From: Tipula vernalis
Lineage: Eukaryota; Arthropoda; Insecta; Diptera; Tipulidae
DNA length: 64,000 nucleotides
Assembly: GCA_958295665.1 (NCBI GenBank)
Contig: OY282559.1
Location: forward strand, 135,015,241-135,079,240
Direction of reading: 5' to 3'
The translations under genes and the position numbers were made by a program. The notes beneath the pieces are model-generated. The model had not been told where the DNA came from. It made no database searches and saw nothing but the letters and a program-made list of their open reading frames with translations. Shown one piece after another: positions 22,141-33,000 of the stretch (its first letter is position 1; every line of letters begins with the position of its first letter).

Positions 22141-25131
22141 TCACGCCCTGATATCTTTGACGTGAAACGTACCTAAGGCCTTACCGAAAGAATCCTGTAA
22201 CTGATAAGCAACTGACCCGACTTTACCAGAAATTACAGCAGGTTTGAATTTGGGGCTTAGTTTAGCTGAAAATTTATTAGAGGCATCACTCAACGCGAAC
22301 GATCGAACAAAGACGGGCTGGCCAAGCTGAAATATACGTTGGGTGCTGCGAAGATTATATCGCCTAGCGCTATTTTCATGAGCCAGCTTTAGATAATGTT
22401 GGATGCGGTCTTTAAGCAAATTAAGATGATCAGGTTTAGATACAGCCTGTAATTCACTTGCATCATTTCCATCCAACAGCCTACGTAGCGCATAATCGGT
22501 ACCGTGTAATGACATATGTTGCCCGAACACGACATAATGAGGAGAACACGACAGGGTATCATGAACAGCGTTGCGCAGAGCAGCAGCTATCTCTTGCAAG
22601 TACTTATCCCACTCGTTATGGTCATGATCGGTCACATATGCACGCAGAGCGGACAATAAAGTTCGATTGACGCGTTCAGACGCGTTACTCTGTGCGGAAT
22701 AAACGGGAGTGCGAAAATGAGAAACTCCATATTTCGATAATAATTCTTTGAACAGATTTGATGTGAATTGCTTGCCATTGTCGGAAGTTACCACCTCAGG
22801 TACGGAGAACATTAGGAAGACTTCATTCTCGAGAAAATTACACAACGCCGAAGCAGAGGCTTCACGGAAAGGTTTTACCAAAACGAATTTAGAGAAATGA
22901 TGAAGCACAATGACAATATAGGAATTCCCCCGCTTAGAACGAGGATAAGGACCAAGGAAATCCACGAACAGTTTTTGAAAGGGTCTGGTAGACACTACAG
23001 CTGCTCCCATGACTGGTTGGGTGGAGAAATTCACAGCCTTATTCATTTTACATTTAGTGCAGCTAGCCACGTACGTCTTCACTTGGCTTGCCATTCGAGG
23101 CCAGTAAAATTGTCGCTGAAGTCGTTCAAGTGTTTTGCTACCGCCTAAATGTGCTGAAGTAGGAGGGTTGTGGGCCTGCTCGATGAGATTCTCGGTCAAA
23201 GAATGAGGAATGACCAATCTCCAGGTAGGAACATTGGTATCAAGGTAATTAATTCCATAAGACGAGGCTATTAATAATTTGTCCCCCTGAACTTTAAGAT
23301 TATGTTCAGCACTACCCAACTGTTTGACTTTATTAATTCGGTCAATATATTCGGGATCCTGAAATGATGGTAAGGAGAGATCAATGTGCAACACTGGCAC
23401 CGAAGTCTGTGCAGGTGATAAAGAATTTACTGAAGCATCTAAGAGATTTGACGGGGCCTGACCACCACCAGACCGGCCATTGCAATCGATACTGCTCGGG
23501 TCTTTCGAATCTTCCTTACTAGGCTGGGTTTCATCGTAAAAACTTCGAGACAACGCATCTGGCACAACGTTTACCGATCCTTTTCGGTAGCCGATTTGGA
23601 AATCGAAAGCTTGTAACTTAAGACTCCAGCGAGCCAAGCGCCCGGACAGATCCTTTTGATTCATCAACCATCTTAAGCTGGCATGATCGGTATAGATGAC
23701 AAAAGGATACCCTTCAACATACGGCCGAAACTTCTGTACACTGAGTACCGCGGCGTAGCATTCTAGTTCAGTGACTGAGTAATTGCGCTGCGCCGAATTA
23801 AGCTTATGAGAAATAAACTCAATAGGTCGCTCATTACCCTCGGAATCCAACTGAAATAGAACACCGCCCACGCCCACGGCACTAGCATCGCACTGAATGT
23901 AAAAAGGCTTGCTATAATCCGGGTTAGCTAAGACAGGAGCAGATGATAGAGAGCGTTTTAAGGCGTTAAATGCCGAATCTGCAACGGAGGACCACACTAT
24001 TTTCTGCGATTTTCCAGTGCGATCAGTAAGAGGGGCAGCCAGAGAAGCAAAGTTAGGAATAAAACGACGGTACCATCCGCACATACCCAGAAAGCGCCGA
24101 ATCTGTTTAGTAGTTTTTAGAACGGGATACTCCAGAATAGCTTTGCACTTGTCCGGATTGGTGCGTAGGCACCCTTCGCCGACAATATAACCCAGATAAT
24201 CAACTTCCTTTAACACGAATTTACTTTTCTCAAGGTTTATAGTCAAACCAGCCGTTTCAAGGAGGCGAGCAATCTCTTTCAATAGCACAAAATGTTCCGC
24301 TAGGGTAGCAGAGGTAACCAAAAGGTCATCGAGGTACACGAACACTTTATCGTGCAACTGGTGGGGTATAACCTTGTGCATCAAGCGACAAAGCGTCTGC
24401 GGTGCGTTGCATAAGCCGAAAGGCATTACGTTGAACTGGTACAGAGGCCGTCCAGGTACCGTAAAAGCCGTCTTATCGCGGGATTGTGGGTCGAGTGGTT
24501 TCTGCCAAAAGGCGTCTTTTAAATCAATGGCCGAAATAAATCGGGTTTGATCCAAACGCCCCAACAACCCGTTGATGAGAGGCAGTGGATACGCATCCTT
24601 GACGGTGGCCTTGTTTAGTTCTAGTGCATCCAGGCATAAGCGAACTTTACCCGATCCTTTACGCACCAAGGTGACTGGGGAACACCATGAACTTTGTGAT
24701 TCCTCTATCACTCCTAGGGATAGCATACGGTCTAATTCACCGTACATTAAGCTTTGTATGGCCGGCGAAACGGCATAGAATCTTTGTTTCACTGGTTTAG
24801 CGATTCCGACGTCGATGTGATGGGTTACCAAGGACGTTTTGCCCAAACCCAATTTAGAGCTCATGGGGAAAAGCTCCTTGATCTGGTTCAAAACTGATTG
24901 ATCCGTACAGGATAAAAGGTGGTATTTCGCTTCGGCCGGTCGTTCAGACCCAGTATTAGCTGTACCCAGGGACGCGATTTTTGGGAAAATACCGAAGCGG
25001 TTCCAAAAATCAATCCCGAGATAGAGAGGCTGTTCTAAAGACGGAACTATGTACAGAAGTAAATTATGGGAGACGTTATTGAATTTATTAAAGGCATTAA
25101 TAAATCCCAAAAACCCGTTGCGGCTGACCAC
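22141..25131 (-). pseudogene. pol: pol of the 10.4-kb element: protease end, RT, RNase H, integrase
   Basis: 996 codons open. Counting from the first codon at 25131: end of the protease (LYLGIDFW near 37-43), reverse transcriptase with AIDLKDAF (aspartate near 203) and YLDD at 266-269, RNase H with IQCDASAVGVGG and YTDHASLRWL. Then an integrase HHCC finger (HLGGSKTLERL to CTKCK), core motifs VDFLGPYP and TSDNGKQF, and a GPY/F-like tail. The catalytic residues are intact. The frame starts in mid-protease because of a one-base frame change near 25100-25131, so this ORF has no natural start and I score the gene as broken. It is in the same frame as gag. Confidence 0.9.
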
Positions 25132-25663
25132 TCGCTGTGTTAATATGGGACGGAAAGCTGTGGAATTTGATCCCGGAATCCATCAAATATTTTTCGGATC
25201 CGCTGCCCAATACACTGACACTGGCTCCGCTGTCCAGAAGCCCTTGATAAGTCACTCCATTGACAAGGACGGAGGCATATGGTCTTGAATCATTTGGGTT
25301 ATCTAACAATATAGAAGCAAGTATACGGGCTCTACTACGTCGCCGGTGTTCCTAGTATATCTTAGAGCGGAGTAAGCGGGATGAGTAATGGGGAGTAACT
25401 GTATTGTTAGAGCTTGGCACTCTTTCTTGCACTTGGATCCACTCATTTCCTACTACGGTGGCTTTCGAGGGGTTGGGAGGTGCGAAGGAAAATGGATGCT
25501 GTGTGCGTATTTCGTTTAATTTGGGGAGTGCGATATCGGGGTTTTGGTCCGGTCGCCAAATAGCGCTGTTCCGATCTCGGGTCCCTCTGCGTTGGGATGC
25601 ATCAATACTCGAGGGGGCGCTCTCCCAGGGGGGCGGAACCTCGACAGCCCGTTTCCCGAACAT
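25097..25663 (-). pseudogene. Protease region of the 10.4-kb element, stop and frameshift
   Basis: This frame is -1 relative to gag and overlaps the gag end (25516-25663), the arrangement expected for -1 frameshifting into pro-pol. It carries a linker, then a TAG at 25352-25354, then the retropepsin with GLLDSGASVSVLG (DSG motif). It ends in TAA at 25097-25099, where the conserved protease sequence goes on in the gag frame. Two lesions therefore separate gag from an intact RT. Confidence 0.85.
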
Positions 25664-27294
25664 CGGAAACAGTTTGGTCTTAATATGCCTGGCCTACCAC
25701 ATCCAAAGCAAAATATTTTGGTAACCGCCTCGGGACAGTTAATAAAGGTATGCCCAATATCCTGGCAATTCCAGCAGATACTGAGGTTGGAATCACCTTC
25801 GGGTTTACTGGGAGTATTTGAGGCATTGGCAAAGTTGACTCGCCTGGGAGCCTTCGAATCATTAAAGGCGCAAATCTCTTCCTGATTCATGAGGCCAGGG
25901 GAATTCGACCGCTTAGGGAATTGATCTTGGATCTCCTCTGGATACGGGACATTAGGGCTCTCCAAGGTTAGTTCATGGATACCCCGCTGGAGGCATCCCG
26001 ACTCGGGATCATATCGGTTGCGTCGCCACACATCTTCTAAAGCCAAACTGCGTTGGACCAAACTGTTTATGGAAGGGATGGTTTTCCCTGCCAACGCTAC
26101 CTGGAGTCCAGGTCTCATATTGGACCGTAAGATGTGCAAGATTTCCGGCTCTTCCAAAGGCACTCGAAATTGCAGAGTGAGGGTCATGATTTCGTTATAG
26201 AAATCGCGGAAAGATTCAAACTTCTTTTGCTTCCGATTTTCTATAACCCGCTTGATATCGGGATCAGTACGACGGTCCTGAAAGGCGGCTATCAACGCTG
26301 CTTTTACTGCGGACCAGGAAGACATATGGTTCCGCTCTAAGTAGCACCAATACCAGTTGGAGGCGTTCCCTTTCAAGACACATCCCAATTCATCCCGTAA
26401 GTCTTCCAGGGTCAGGCGGTAGATCCGCGCAAAATGCTCGATCCGGAAAAGGAATCGTTCCACGGGTAACCCGTCTCCGGAGCCATCAAAGGAAATTTTG
26501 CACTGGCCCAAGTGAGTGCTACCGCGTCCCGTCCCTCTTACATATGTGCGCTCTCCTGCCGCCTCGGTGGCGGGAGCAATAAGATTTGAGGCACCCGGAG
26601 GGAGGGATACTTTATCGTCTTTCTTAGCGTTTTCGTGGGGTGGGGTAGGGCGCATGGTGGAGGACATGGGATGCGGGGCTTGACCCGAATCCCTTCGTCC
26701 CTCGTCGTCGCCACCTGCCTCGAGCTCCCGTGATAACGAATCAGTTGGATTTGCTACTTTCAACTCAAAGACATCACTGTTGAATTTGTTCCCCGCATCC
26801 TCTTCTTCAGAAGAAGACAATTCCTCTGGTTCAAATCCTTCTGACTCTCTGAGTTGGGTTAGGGATTCCTCTAAATTCGCGTCGCCTTGCATGATGCCCT
26901 GCACCGCTACTAACATGAGTTGACTCTTTTCTGTGAGCGTCTTTGCCTGGGCTTTATATGATCGGCTAGTGTTAGTTAACCGTCTCAGGCGCTCAATCAC
27001 GTGAATAACTCGGGCCTCGATTATCTGCGTCGCCGCTGCAGTAGGTTTATTCTGGGGGTCAAAACTGGCTACCCAATCTCGATGGTTCTGCAATTTAATT
27101 TGGCATTTGTTGATTTCCCGCTTAGGGTTGCGGCAAGCGGCTCCATGGGGTCGGAAAGGTTTTAAGACAGGATTATTGCTTTCATTGATAAAAGCAGCTT
27201 TCAATAATTGCAACCGGTTAATAGGGCTACCTTTCAAATGCCTAACTTCGCATTCGATTTCGAACTCGTCCGGCGACAAATGTTCAGCCTCCAT
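25516..27294 (-). CDS. gag: gag of the 10.4-kb element
   Basis: 592 codons from ATG at 27294, which sits in a strong context (GACCATGG). An N-terminal basic/helical region is followed by an acidic stretch (EELSSSEEEDAG). Next comes a capsid-like domain with FRIEHFARIYRL, NWYWCYL and ESFRDFYNEI as in gypsy-type retrotransposon gag. A classical zinc knuckle CX2CX4HX4C (CWNCQDIGHTFINC) follows, then a second cluster CX2C...C in which the histidine is replaced (CFGCGRPGILRPNC). The frame is fully open. Ninety-odd bases separate it from the upstream micro-ORF. Confidence 0.88.
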   Translation of the reverse strand: MEAEHLSPDEFEIECEVRHLKGSPINRLQLLKAAFINESNNPVLKPFRPHGAACRNPKREINKCQIKLQNHRDWVASFDPQNKPTAAATQIIEARVIHVIERLRRLTNTSRSYKAQAKTLTEKSQLMLVAVQGIMQGDANLEESLTQLRESEGFEPEELSSSEEEDAGNKFNSDVFELKVANPTDSLSRELEAGGDDEGRRDSGQAPHPMSSTMRPTPPHENAKKDDKVSLPPGASNLIAPATEAAGERTYVRGTGRGSTHLGQCKISFDGSGDGLPVERFLFRIEHFARIYRLTLEDLRDELGCVLKGNASNWYWCYLERNHMSSWSAVKAALIAAFQDRRTDPDIKRVIENRKQKKFESFRDFYNEIMTLTLQFRVPLEEPEILHILRSNMRPGLQVALAGKTIPSINSLVQRSLALEDVWRRNRYDPESGCLQRGIHELTLESPNVPYPEEIQDQFPKRSNSPGLMNQEEICAFNDSKAPRRVNFANASNTPSKPEGDSNLSICWNCQDIGHTFINCPEAVTKIFCFGCGRPGILRPNCFRCSGNGLSRFRPPGRAPPRVLMHPNAEGPEIGTALFGDRTKTPISHSPN

Positions 27295-27392
27295 GGTCAC
27301 AGAGGTCTCGGGAGATTAGCACGGCGTAATTAATGAAAATATAAATATAGGGGTAAGAAGACTGGCCGTTAAGGAAAAAAAACTCGTCGAGA

Positions 27393-27491
27393 TTAAATGC
27401 CCCTATTGATTATGGCTTGAAACAAAAAACTTAATGATAGAGTCACTAAGATGATAAGGAGAACTCCGACGGCAAAACGAAGCACTTCCAT
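27393..27491 (-). CDS. Leader micro-ORF 2: 32-residue hydrophobic microprotein
   Basis: ATG at 27491 in a good context (AAACATGG), TAA at 27393-27395. The peptide starts MEVLRF, continues as an uninterrupted hydrophobic stretch of about 15 residues (VGVLLIILVTL) and ends with LSFLFQ and a short polar tail: one predicted membrane span. It aligns without gaps to the ORF at 27520-27618, with 14 of 32 positions identical by my count (including M1, E2, R5, T17, L18, S21, L23-F24-Q25, I28) and the same length and stop position. Such agreement after divergence suggests selection on the peptide. I recognise no known family; function unknown. It is the last ORF before gag. Confidence 0.6.
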   Translation of the reverse strand: MEVLRFAVGVLLIILVTLSLSFLFQAIINRGI

Positions 27492-27519
27492 GTTTCCAAA
27501 AATAGATTTATTTATTTTT

Positions 27520-27618
27520 TTAAAATAGGTTCGCGATAGTGGTCTGGAACAAATAGCTTAAGGCTAATGTGAGTCCGATAAGTACGACCACTACAACTAG
27601 GGACCGCCAAATTTCCAT
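27520..27618 (-). CDS. Leader micro-ORF 1: 32-residue hydrophobic microprotein
   Basis: ATG at 27618, TAA at 27520-27522; 28 bp separate it from micro-ORF 2. The peptide begins MEIWRS, has a five-valine run within a hydrophobic core of about 14 residues, then LALSYLFQ and a short tail. Charge lies only at the N-terminal E and R, so a single membrane span is the simplest reading. The start context is weaker than that of its neighbour (T at -3). The pair looks like a tandem duplication, now diverged. No signal-peptide cleavage motif is evident. Function unknown. Confidence 0.6.
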   Translation of the reverse strand: MEIWRSLVVVVVLIGLTLALSYLFQTTIANLF

Positions 27619-27659
27619 TAATATTAAATTTGTGATTCGTTTTAAAGACAAACTCCAAT

Positions 27660-27885
27660 CGATTTTTTCAGGCAATTATATCACGCTCACCATTAAGGGA
27701 CTGATGAAATGAACCGACCGAAAACTTTAAGCGGGTGGGAAGGGAATTTAAGTAACCCCGGCAATTACAATCACGCTCACCATTAATATCATGGGACTAC
27801 TGAGACGAACTGCCTGGGAAACGAAAGGAGATAGAGAAGGGTTAGATTTGGTCAACCATTGATATCCCGCTCACGTAGGAGACAA
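27660..27885 (-). repeat. Tandem ~90-bp repeats in the element leader
   Basis: TCACGCTCACCATTAA occurs at 27681 and 27771 (90 bp apart), each preceded by GGCAATTA, and a relaxed copy (CCCGCTCACGTAGG) lies near 27867. On the minus strand each full unit contains a minimal ATG ORF starting MVSVI (5 and 11 codons). Confidence 0.6.
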
Positions 27886-27964
27886 CGGACAACAGATATT
27901 GATGGTTGATAACCAAACCAAATCAAAATTTTAAACAAACCTCAGTATGTGCAGCCGTGCGTAT

Positions 27965-28054
27965 TCAAAACAACTCGGGGTTGGTTACAACGGTTAACAA
28001 AAAGATACCGAGGTTAACACAAAAAAATAAAAACTGAGAAACTAAAGCAGACAT
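27965..28054 (-). CDS. Leader micro-ORF 0: 29-residue hydrophobic peptide
   Basis: ATG at 28054 lies about ten bases after the primer site; stop TGA at 27965-27967. The peptide (MSALVSQFLFFC at its start, then NLGIFLLTVVTN) is strongly hydrophobic but not obviously related to the other two micro-ORFs. It could equally be a regulatory upstream ORF or chance, given its T-rich codons. Confidence 0.35.
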   Translation of the reverse strand: MSALVSQFLFFCVNLGIFLLTVVTNPELF

Positions 28055-28064
28055 TTTTTTTACC

Positions 28065-28074
28065 TTGGGCGCCA
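28065..28074 (-). other. Primer-binding site of the 10.4-kb element, tRNA-Lys-like
   Basis: On the minus strand TGGCGCCCAA begins one base after the 5' LTR. It matches the first ten bases complementary to tRNA-Lys (CCA plus GTTGGGCGCCA end) and then diverges (GGTAAA instead of CGTGGG). Confidence 0.6.
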
Positions 28075-28075
28075 C

Positions 28076-28740
28076 TGTAACGGAACGGACGTGAAGTCAC
28101 TCCGTTAGCAGATATCCATGCCACTTGTTGTTCCTGGGCGGTCATTGGCCGGCTAAGGCTCAGGGGAAAGGCGTGGGGTTTGCCAGGAACATGGCACGGA
28201 TCTAGTTGAACCGCGGGAAGGGAAGGAGGCAGGATGTGGGAGAATAGAATAGGCGGGGAGGTGGATTGCGACGACTCACATCTCGCTTTGGGGCTGGGTT
28301 AGGAGAGTCCTGAACTCATCCTAAATGGGGCTTATCTCGCCATCTTAATTTAGCACAAAAAAAATAAAATCGGATGAGAGAGAGAGAGAGAGAGAGAGCT
28401 GTAAGAAAAATTTATATAATAAAAAAAATTCAAATAAAAAAATAAAAAAATATGAACATGTGAAAATATGGCAAACAAATTATATTTCAGGACTAATTAA
28501 TATTGGTGAATTTTTTGTAAACTGACAAATAATGTATAAATCAATAATAATATGTATAAAATAATCCAATTGGAAAAAAATTGAATAAAAAAAATGGTAA
28601 AAATGCACCATGAAATTACTAAATACTAACAAAAGAATCTTAATAAACTATTTTAAAGTCCGGATTTAAGTTTCTTAACTTAACCATTTACTGGTATTTA
28701 ACTGACAAATGACTTAAAAGGTAATGAATTAATATGTATA

Positions 28741-28775
<35 letters not shown>

Positions 28776-30261
28776 ATGTAGAATGTATATGTTATGTATT
28801 GTATATATATATATATATATATATTTCTTTTTAATTAATTTTTTTTTTTTATAATAATGATTAAGATGGAAACAAATGAAAATTTATTGTAAAAAAATAT
28901 TTAATTTAATATTGACAAAATGGGAAATGTTTGATTACGTAATTAATTCAATAAATAACTACAATATACATAATTATGTAATAATAATACAAAAAAATGA
29001 TACTTAAAGTTGAATCAGATGATTGCTTTCCGGATAATGGGGTCCACACCATTAGTATAACATTTATTATATTTTCTATGATTTTTCTTATGATTAGTTT
29101 ATTTTTTCCAAATTTGAATATTATTTCATTCTACACCAACGAACACTTTGCAAAGTAATTATAATTTTTTTTGCAAACAACATAGATATTGTCCACTACA
29201 TAACACAGTAAGACTATGATTAACACGGTTAACAGTTTTTCTCTTTTTTTTTTTTTTTTACCGTTTAAAGTTTAAACTTAAGTTTATCAATTATAACATA
29301 ATTATATATCACACTTGAATGATTGATATTTTCAATTTTTATTAATTTCTTAATTATTGTTCACTAATTTCTAAACTTTATATTATATATATATTTTATT
29401 GTTCAAAAAAATTCACCAATGACAAGGCAAGGACAGTTAGTATATAATTTAATGATTGTTCGTTTTAGCATTTTGGTATTAAATTATCAATAACGGTTTT
29501 ACAACGTAAGAAACACCGAGATGATATACCGCTTTACCATAAATTCACTTATGACAAAAATAACAGTTCATTGTATAAAAAATAGAAGAAATCATAAAAG
29601 TTATCACTTGAACGATATATATTAGATATATTTAGCTAAGACGCGATCCCCACGCGTATATTATTTTTACAGGGATTCTTCACAAAAACAAAAAAATAAA
29701 GAAGAAAAAAAAATCGACTTAAATTTTCCTAAGCATTAGGCTTGCGCTCACGCACCAAAAAAAAAAATGATTTTTTTTTTGTTTTAAAAAAATAGAAAAT
29801 ACCCGACTTCCTCGAGCTCCAAAACTTAACTGCCTCCAAAAAAAACCACGCCATGCACGTCGGTCGTCAATCGCCCACATCAGAAGAGGAAAAAAAAAAA
29901 ATGCATCAGCATAAAAAGGAATTAGAAAATTAGATTATAAAATATGTACTTGGTAATATCAGAAAAAAATTAAAAAGATAAGAACCCAAGTGAAAAATAA
30001 GCTTCGTGAAACTCAGAAAAATGAAAATTCTCATGCGTTGATATATAGCTGACTTGCTTGATTTCCGTAGAGGAATGCTCGACCTAATTGAGCACAAGTA
30101 GTCACATGAGATAGGAATTTATTATCTGTTTTAGGCAGACAGATAATTGGTTGTTTGCAATACCAACAACCATGGGAAAGAATGTGGACAGTACGTATAG
30201 TACAGGTAAAATAGACGATGACTTAAGAAAATTGGAGGTACGCCAATTGACTGGCGTAACA
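28076..30261 (-). repeat. 5' LTR of the 10.4-kb element
   Basis: 2186 bp, near-identical to 19832-22020 including (GA)n near 28377-28397 and the two AT arrays. The outer edge at 30261 is followed by CGCT. Promoter and polyadenylation signals must lie here, but I cannot place them securely. Confidence 0.92.
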
Positions 30262-30265
30262 CGCT
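30262..30265. repeat. Target-site duplication CGCT (right)
   Basis: Direct copy of 19828-19831. Confidence 0.85.
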
Positions 30266-30900
30266 GTCGACCTATCACAATGACGTCAAAAAAACAATAT
30301 TGATATATTTTAGCCGTGATTGATGGGTTCACAACATTCTTATGTGGATGTACCCTGTGAAATCATTAACAATAAATGAAGTAATCCAGAAGTTTGAAGT
30401 TTAAAAAACAAATTTTAGTATTCCTTACCTCAAATGACTTTAGAAGATATTGCTTAGATGAGAACATATCGCACGTGTTGATTACAACCGGCGTTCCAAG
30501 AGGGAATGGCCAAGTAGCAAGAATACATCGTATAATAATACCAGCGTTAACAAAGTTGTCGTTGTAGAAACCAGAAGGTTGATATAAATATGTTAGCACC
30601 CTACAAATTTTTTTTGGGGTACCAAGAGAGAGAATATGATTTTAAGAAGATCTTAAGCTCAACGAATCCATTGAAGATGTAATAGCCGACAGTTTTGACA
30701 AGGAGCGGACCAGTTTGCGGAAAGAAGCATCCAGGCAAACACAATCAGGACGAATTTTAACAAGAAAAGGAACAAAGCAACCATATACAAATTGAACGAT
30801 GTTATAGCTATCAAGAAAACGGTATTTGGAACTGGTCAAAAATAATTTCTGTAAAGGCGAACGATCGATATGATGTCGAGAAAATTGGCGATCATATTGC
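30266..30900 (+). pseudogene. Old gypsy-type element: integrase core and C-terminus
   Basis: Continues the integrase interrupted at 19827. Across broken frames I read YILAVIDGFTTFL and WMYPVKSLTINEVIQKFE (about 30302-30400), then HVLITTGVPRGNGQVARIHR (about 30470-30530) and ALTKLS, and near the end ANDRYDVEKIGDH, the C-terminal motif of CsRn1-like integrases. In GNGQVERxNR the catalytic glutamate is alanine here. Many stops; long inactive. Confidence 0.75.
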
Positions 30901-33000
30901 TTTTAATAGTAAGTATCTTATTGTTTTGAAAGAGTACCAGAGTATCGAAACTATTACTTTTCCTATTAATTTAATATTGTGATACAACACAGTTGAATTT
31001 TTTTGTGATGTACTATGCAAGCCTTGTTTCGAAATCTGTTGAAATATTATTTGCATCGAAAAATAGAATTTATGCCCCTATTATGTTTCTCACCTAAGAA
31101 CAACGTTGGGCGAGGGCGAGTAAATTACACGGTGTAATTTACACAGTTTTTTACTAGTAAAAAACGTATAACTTTTATAAGGCCATTTTATACATTATGT
31201 AGATGTCTTTTTAAATTTATTTACTATGTTGTGACCATCACTTGATTCACGAATAATTTATTTTGGTTTTGACTTTGTAAAATTATTCATTTTAATTTTC
31301 AGTTGTGTGACTCGAAATATTTTTTATGGCAAAATAAATTGAAATAAGAATAGAAAAATCGTGTGTGTTGGTGGACACGAAACCTCGTTTAATTGTAACC
31401 AAATTCCTATTAATGCAAATCAAATCGTAACAAATTCTTAGTCACAAAATTAACAATTACCCACAATTATATTTGAAATTTGGTTATTTGGTCTAGTTAC
31501 AAAAAATGTAAACAAAAAATAAAAATTAAAATTCACCCCACTTTTCCTTTCGTATATGTTTTTTTTTGCATCCAAACCATTTAAGTAGGTTTTACAATAT
31601 AAACTCAATCTTTTAACTAATTCTTGACAATCTTTGGAAACCTGTGTTTTCGAGACTTTTAAAAAAAAATGAAAAAATCAAAAAAAACAATACAAAAAGA
31701 ATTAAAAGATAGACAGAAAACGGCCGACTATTTAGTTATTATTACATAAAAATTTAAATAAAACTCTCTTAAACGAATCTCTTATGAACTCTATTAAACG
31801 AATCTCTTATATGAAAGTCAAAAACACCAAACCAAGACCGTGATTTGTTAATCAAACGAATGAACGCGAATGAACAATGCTGAAACTAGAACACGTCGAT
31901 AATCTAGCCGGTGCAGGTTTAACCAGTATCATCGATCTTGGTATGGTGAAAGAACTTATCCAACAGACCCTGCAGACGGTAGACATTAAAGTGCATATAA
32001 AACAAACTGTTTCTGAACACTCTCTATTCTAGCCGAATGACAGTGATAAGAAGCCGACCATATCGGCGATGCATATTCCTAAATAGAACGAACAAAAGAA
32101 ACCTACAGTGATGTTAAAGTAATCGGGTCGGTAAAGTCCTTACTGTTCTGCTTAATGAAGCCCAACATAATGTATGCCTTAGGTATAATGGTGTTAATAT
32201 GTCTGGTAAAGGTGGCATCGGCTGAAAAAATTATACCCAGATCGTACATAAACGCCATTCTATCAACATCCTTGTGGAACAAAGATTTCGGAAGGTTTTG
32301 GTCGTCGATTTAAAGAACACGGTGATAATATTGACTCGTCCGTGAACAAAACGCCTTCCCAATTATCGAAAGTTTAATTCACACGTTTTCTAACGAATTC
32401 CAATAGGCTCTCTTCGATATTCTATTATTATTGCTATTGCTGGTATAAAATGATCCAAGTTGTGCTCTGCAAGGCACCTCCTTATTGCGACTCGATGGCC
32501 GCGTACAGGATGCCTTTAATAATCATGTATTTTTCTGTAAGTTTTCAAACGAATTTTCCCAGGAATGTATGTATGTCCCCGGTTAGCAGTGACAAATCAA
32601 AATGAGTCTATATTCAGTCTTTATTAGTTTGTTATGTCAATTTTCATTTTATTTAAAATAAGTTCCAGCTGAAATATGTCGGCTGGAAGCTTTCGTCTGA
32701 GATAGCTGAGACACTATCTGCATTATCGATATTTTTACTTTCGGCTGACAACTTTAAGCTAACTTTAACAAGATAGGCAATCTATTCAAAACAGTTCAAA
32801 ACATTATTGAAAAGTCGAGATTAGCGCTAATAGGTGGAATCATGCTTAAAGCTTACCTGTGCTCAAACCTACCTAGAATATGACCCTGACCCACATACAC
32901 ACGCAGACATACAACAATTAAGCGGCCTTCTTCAATGAAAAAAATCCGCTTGGACTAACACGCATAATAAGTGAAAGTCTATTTATAATACTTGTTCTTT
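30901..33000. other. AT-rich sequence, possible faint coding decay
   Basis: No 3' LTR of the old element could be identified. Around 31885-32030 one frame reads NLAGAGLTSIIDLGMVKELI, which could be decayed coding sequence that I cannot identify. Two copies of TTAAACGAATCTCTTATGA-like sequence lie near 31770 and 31794. Confidence 0.35.

Larger units (their letters stand above)
19832..30261 (-). mobile_element. 10.4-kb gypsy-type LTR retrotransposon with 2.2-kb LTRs
   Basis: Lies on the minus strand: 5' LTR at 28076-30261, primer site 28065-28074, leader with micro-ORFs, gag, protease, RT, RNase H, integrase, 3' LTR at 19832-22020. It is flanked by CGCT duplications and splits the integrase of the older element. 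I noted about seven substitutions plus microsatellite length changes between the LTRs, so the insertion is young. LTRs this long, a lysine-type primer site and the gag/pol style remind me of Osvaldo/Ulysses-group elements of flies; that placement is a guess. No envelope gene is present. The protease region has a stop and a frame change. Confidence 0.93.

Noticed and set aside
21890..22144. 84-codon frame overlapping the pol end of the 10.4-kb element
   Set aside because: Starts at GTG in another frame of the pol terminus and LTR; no sign of an envelope protein.
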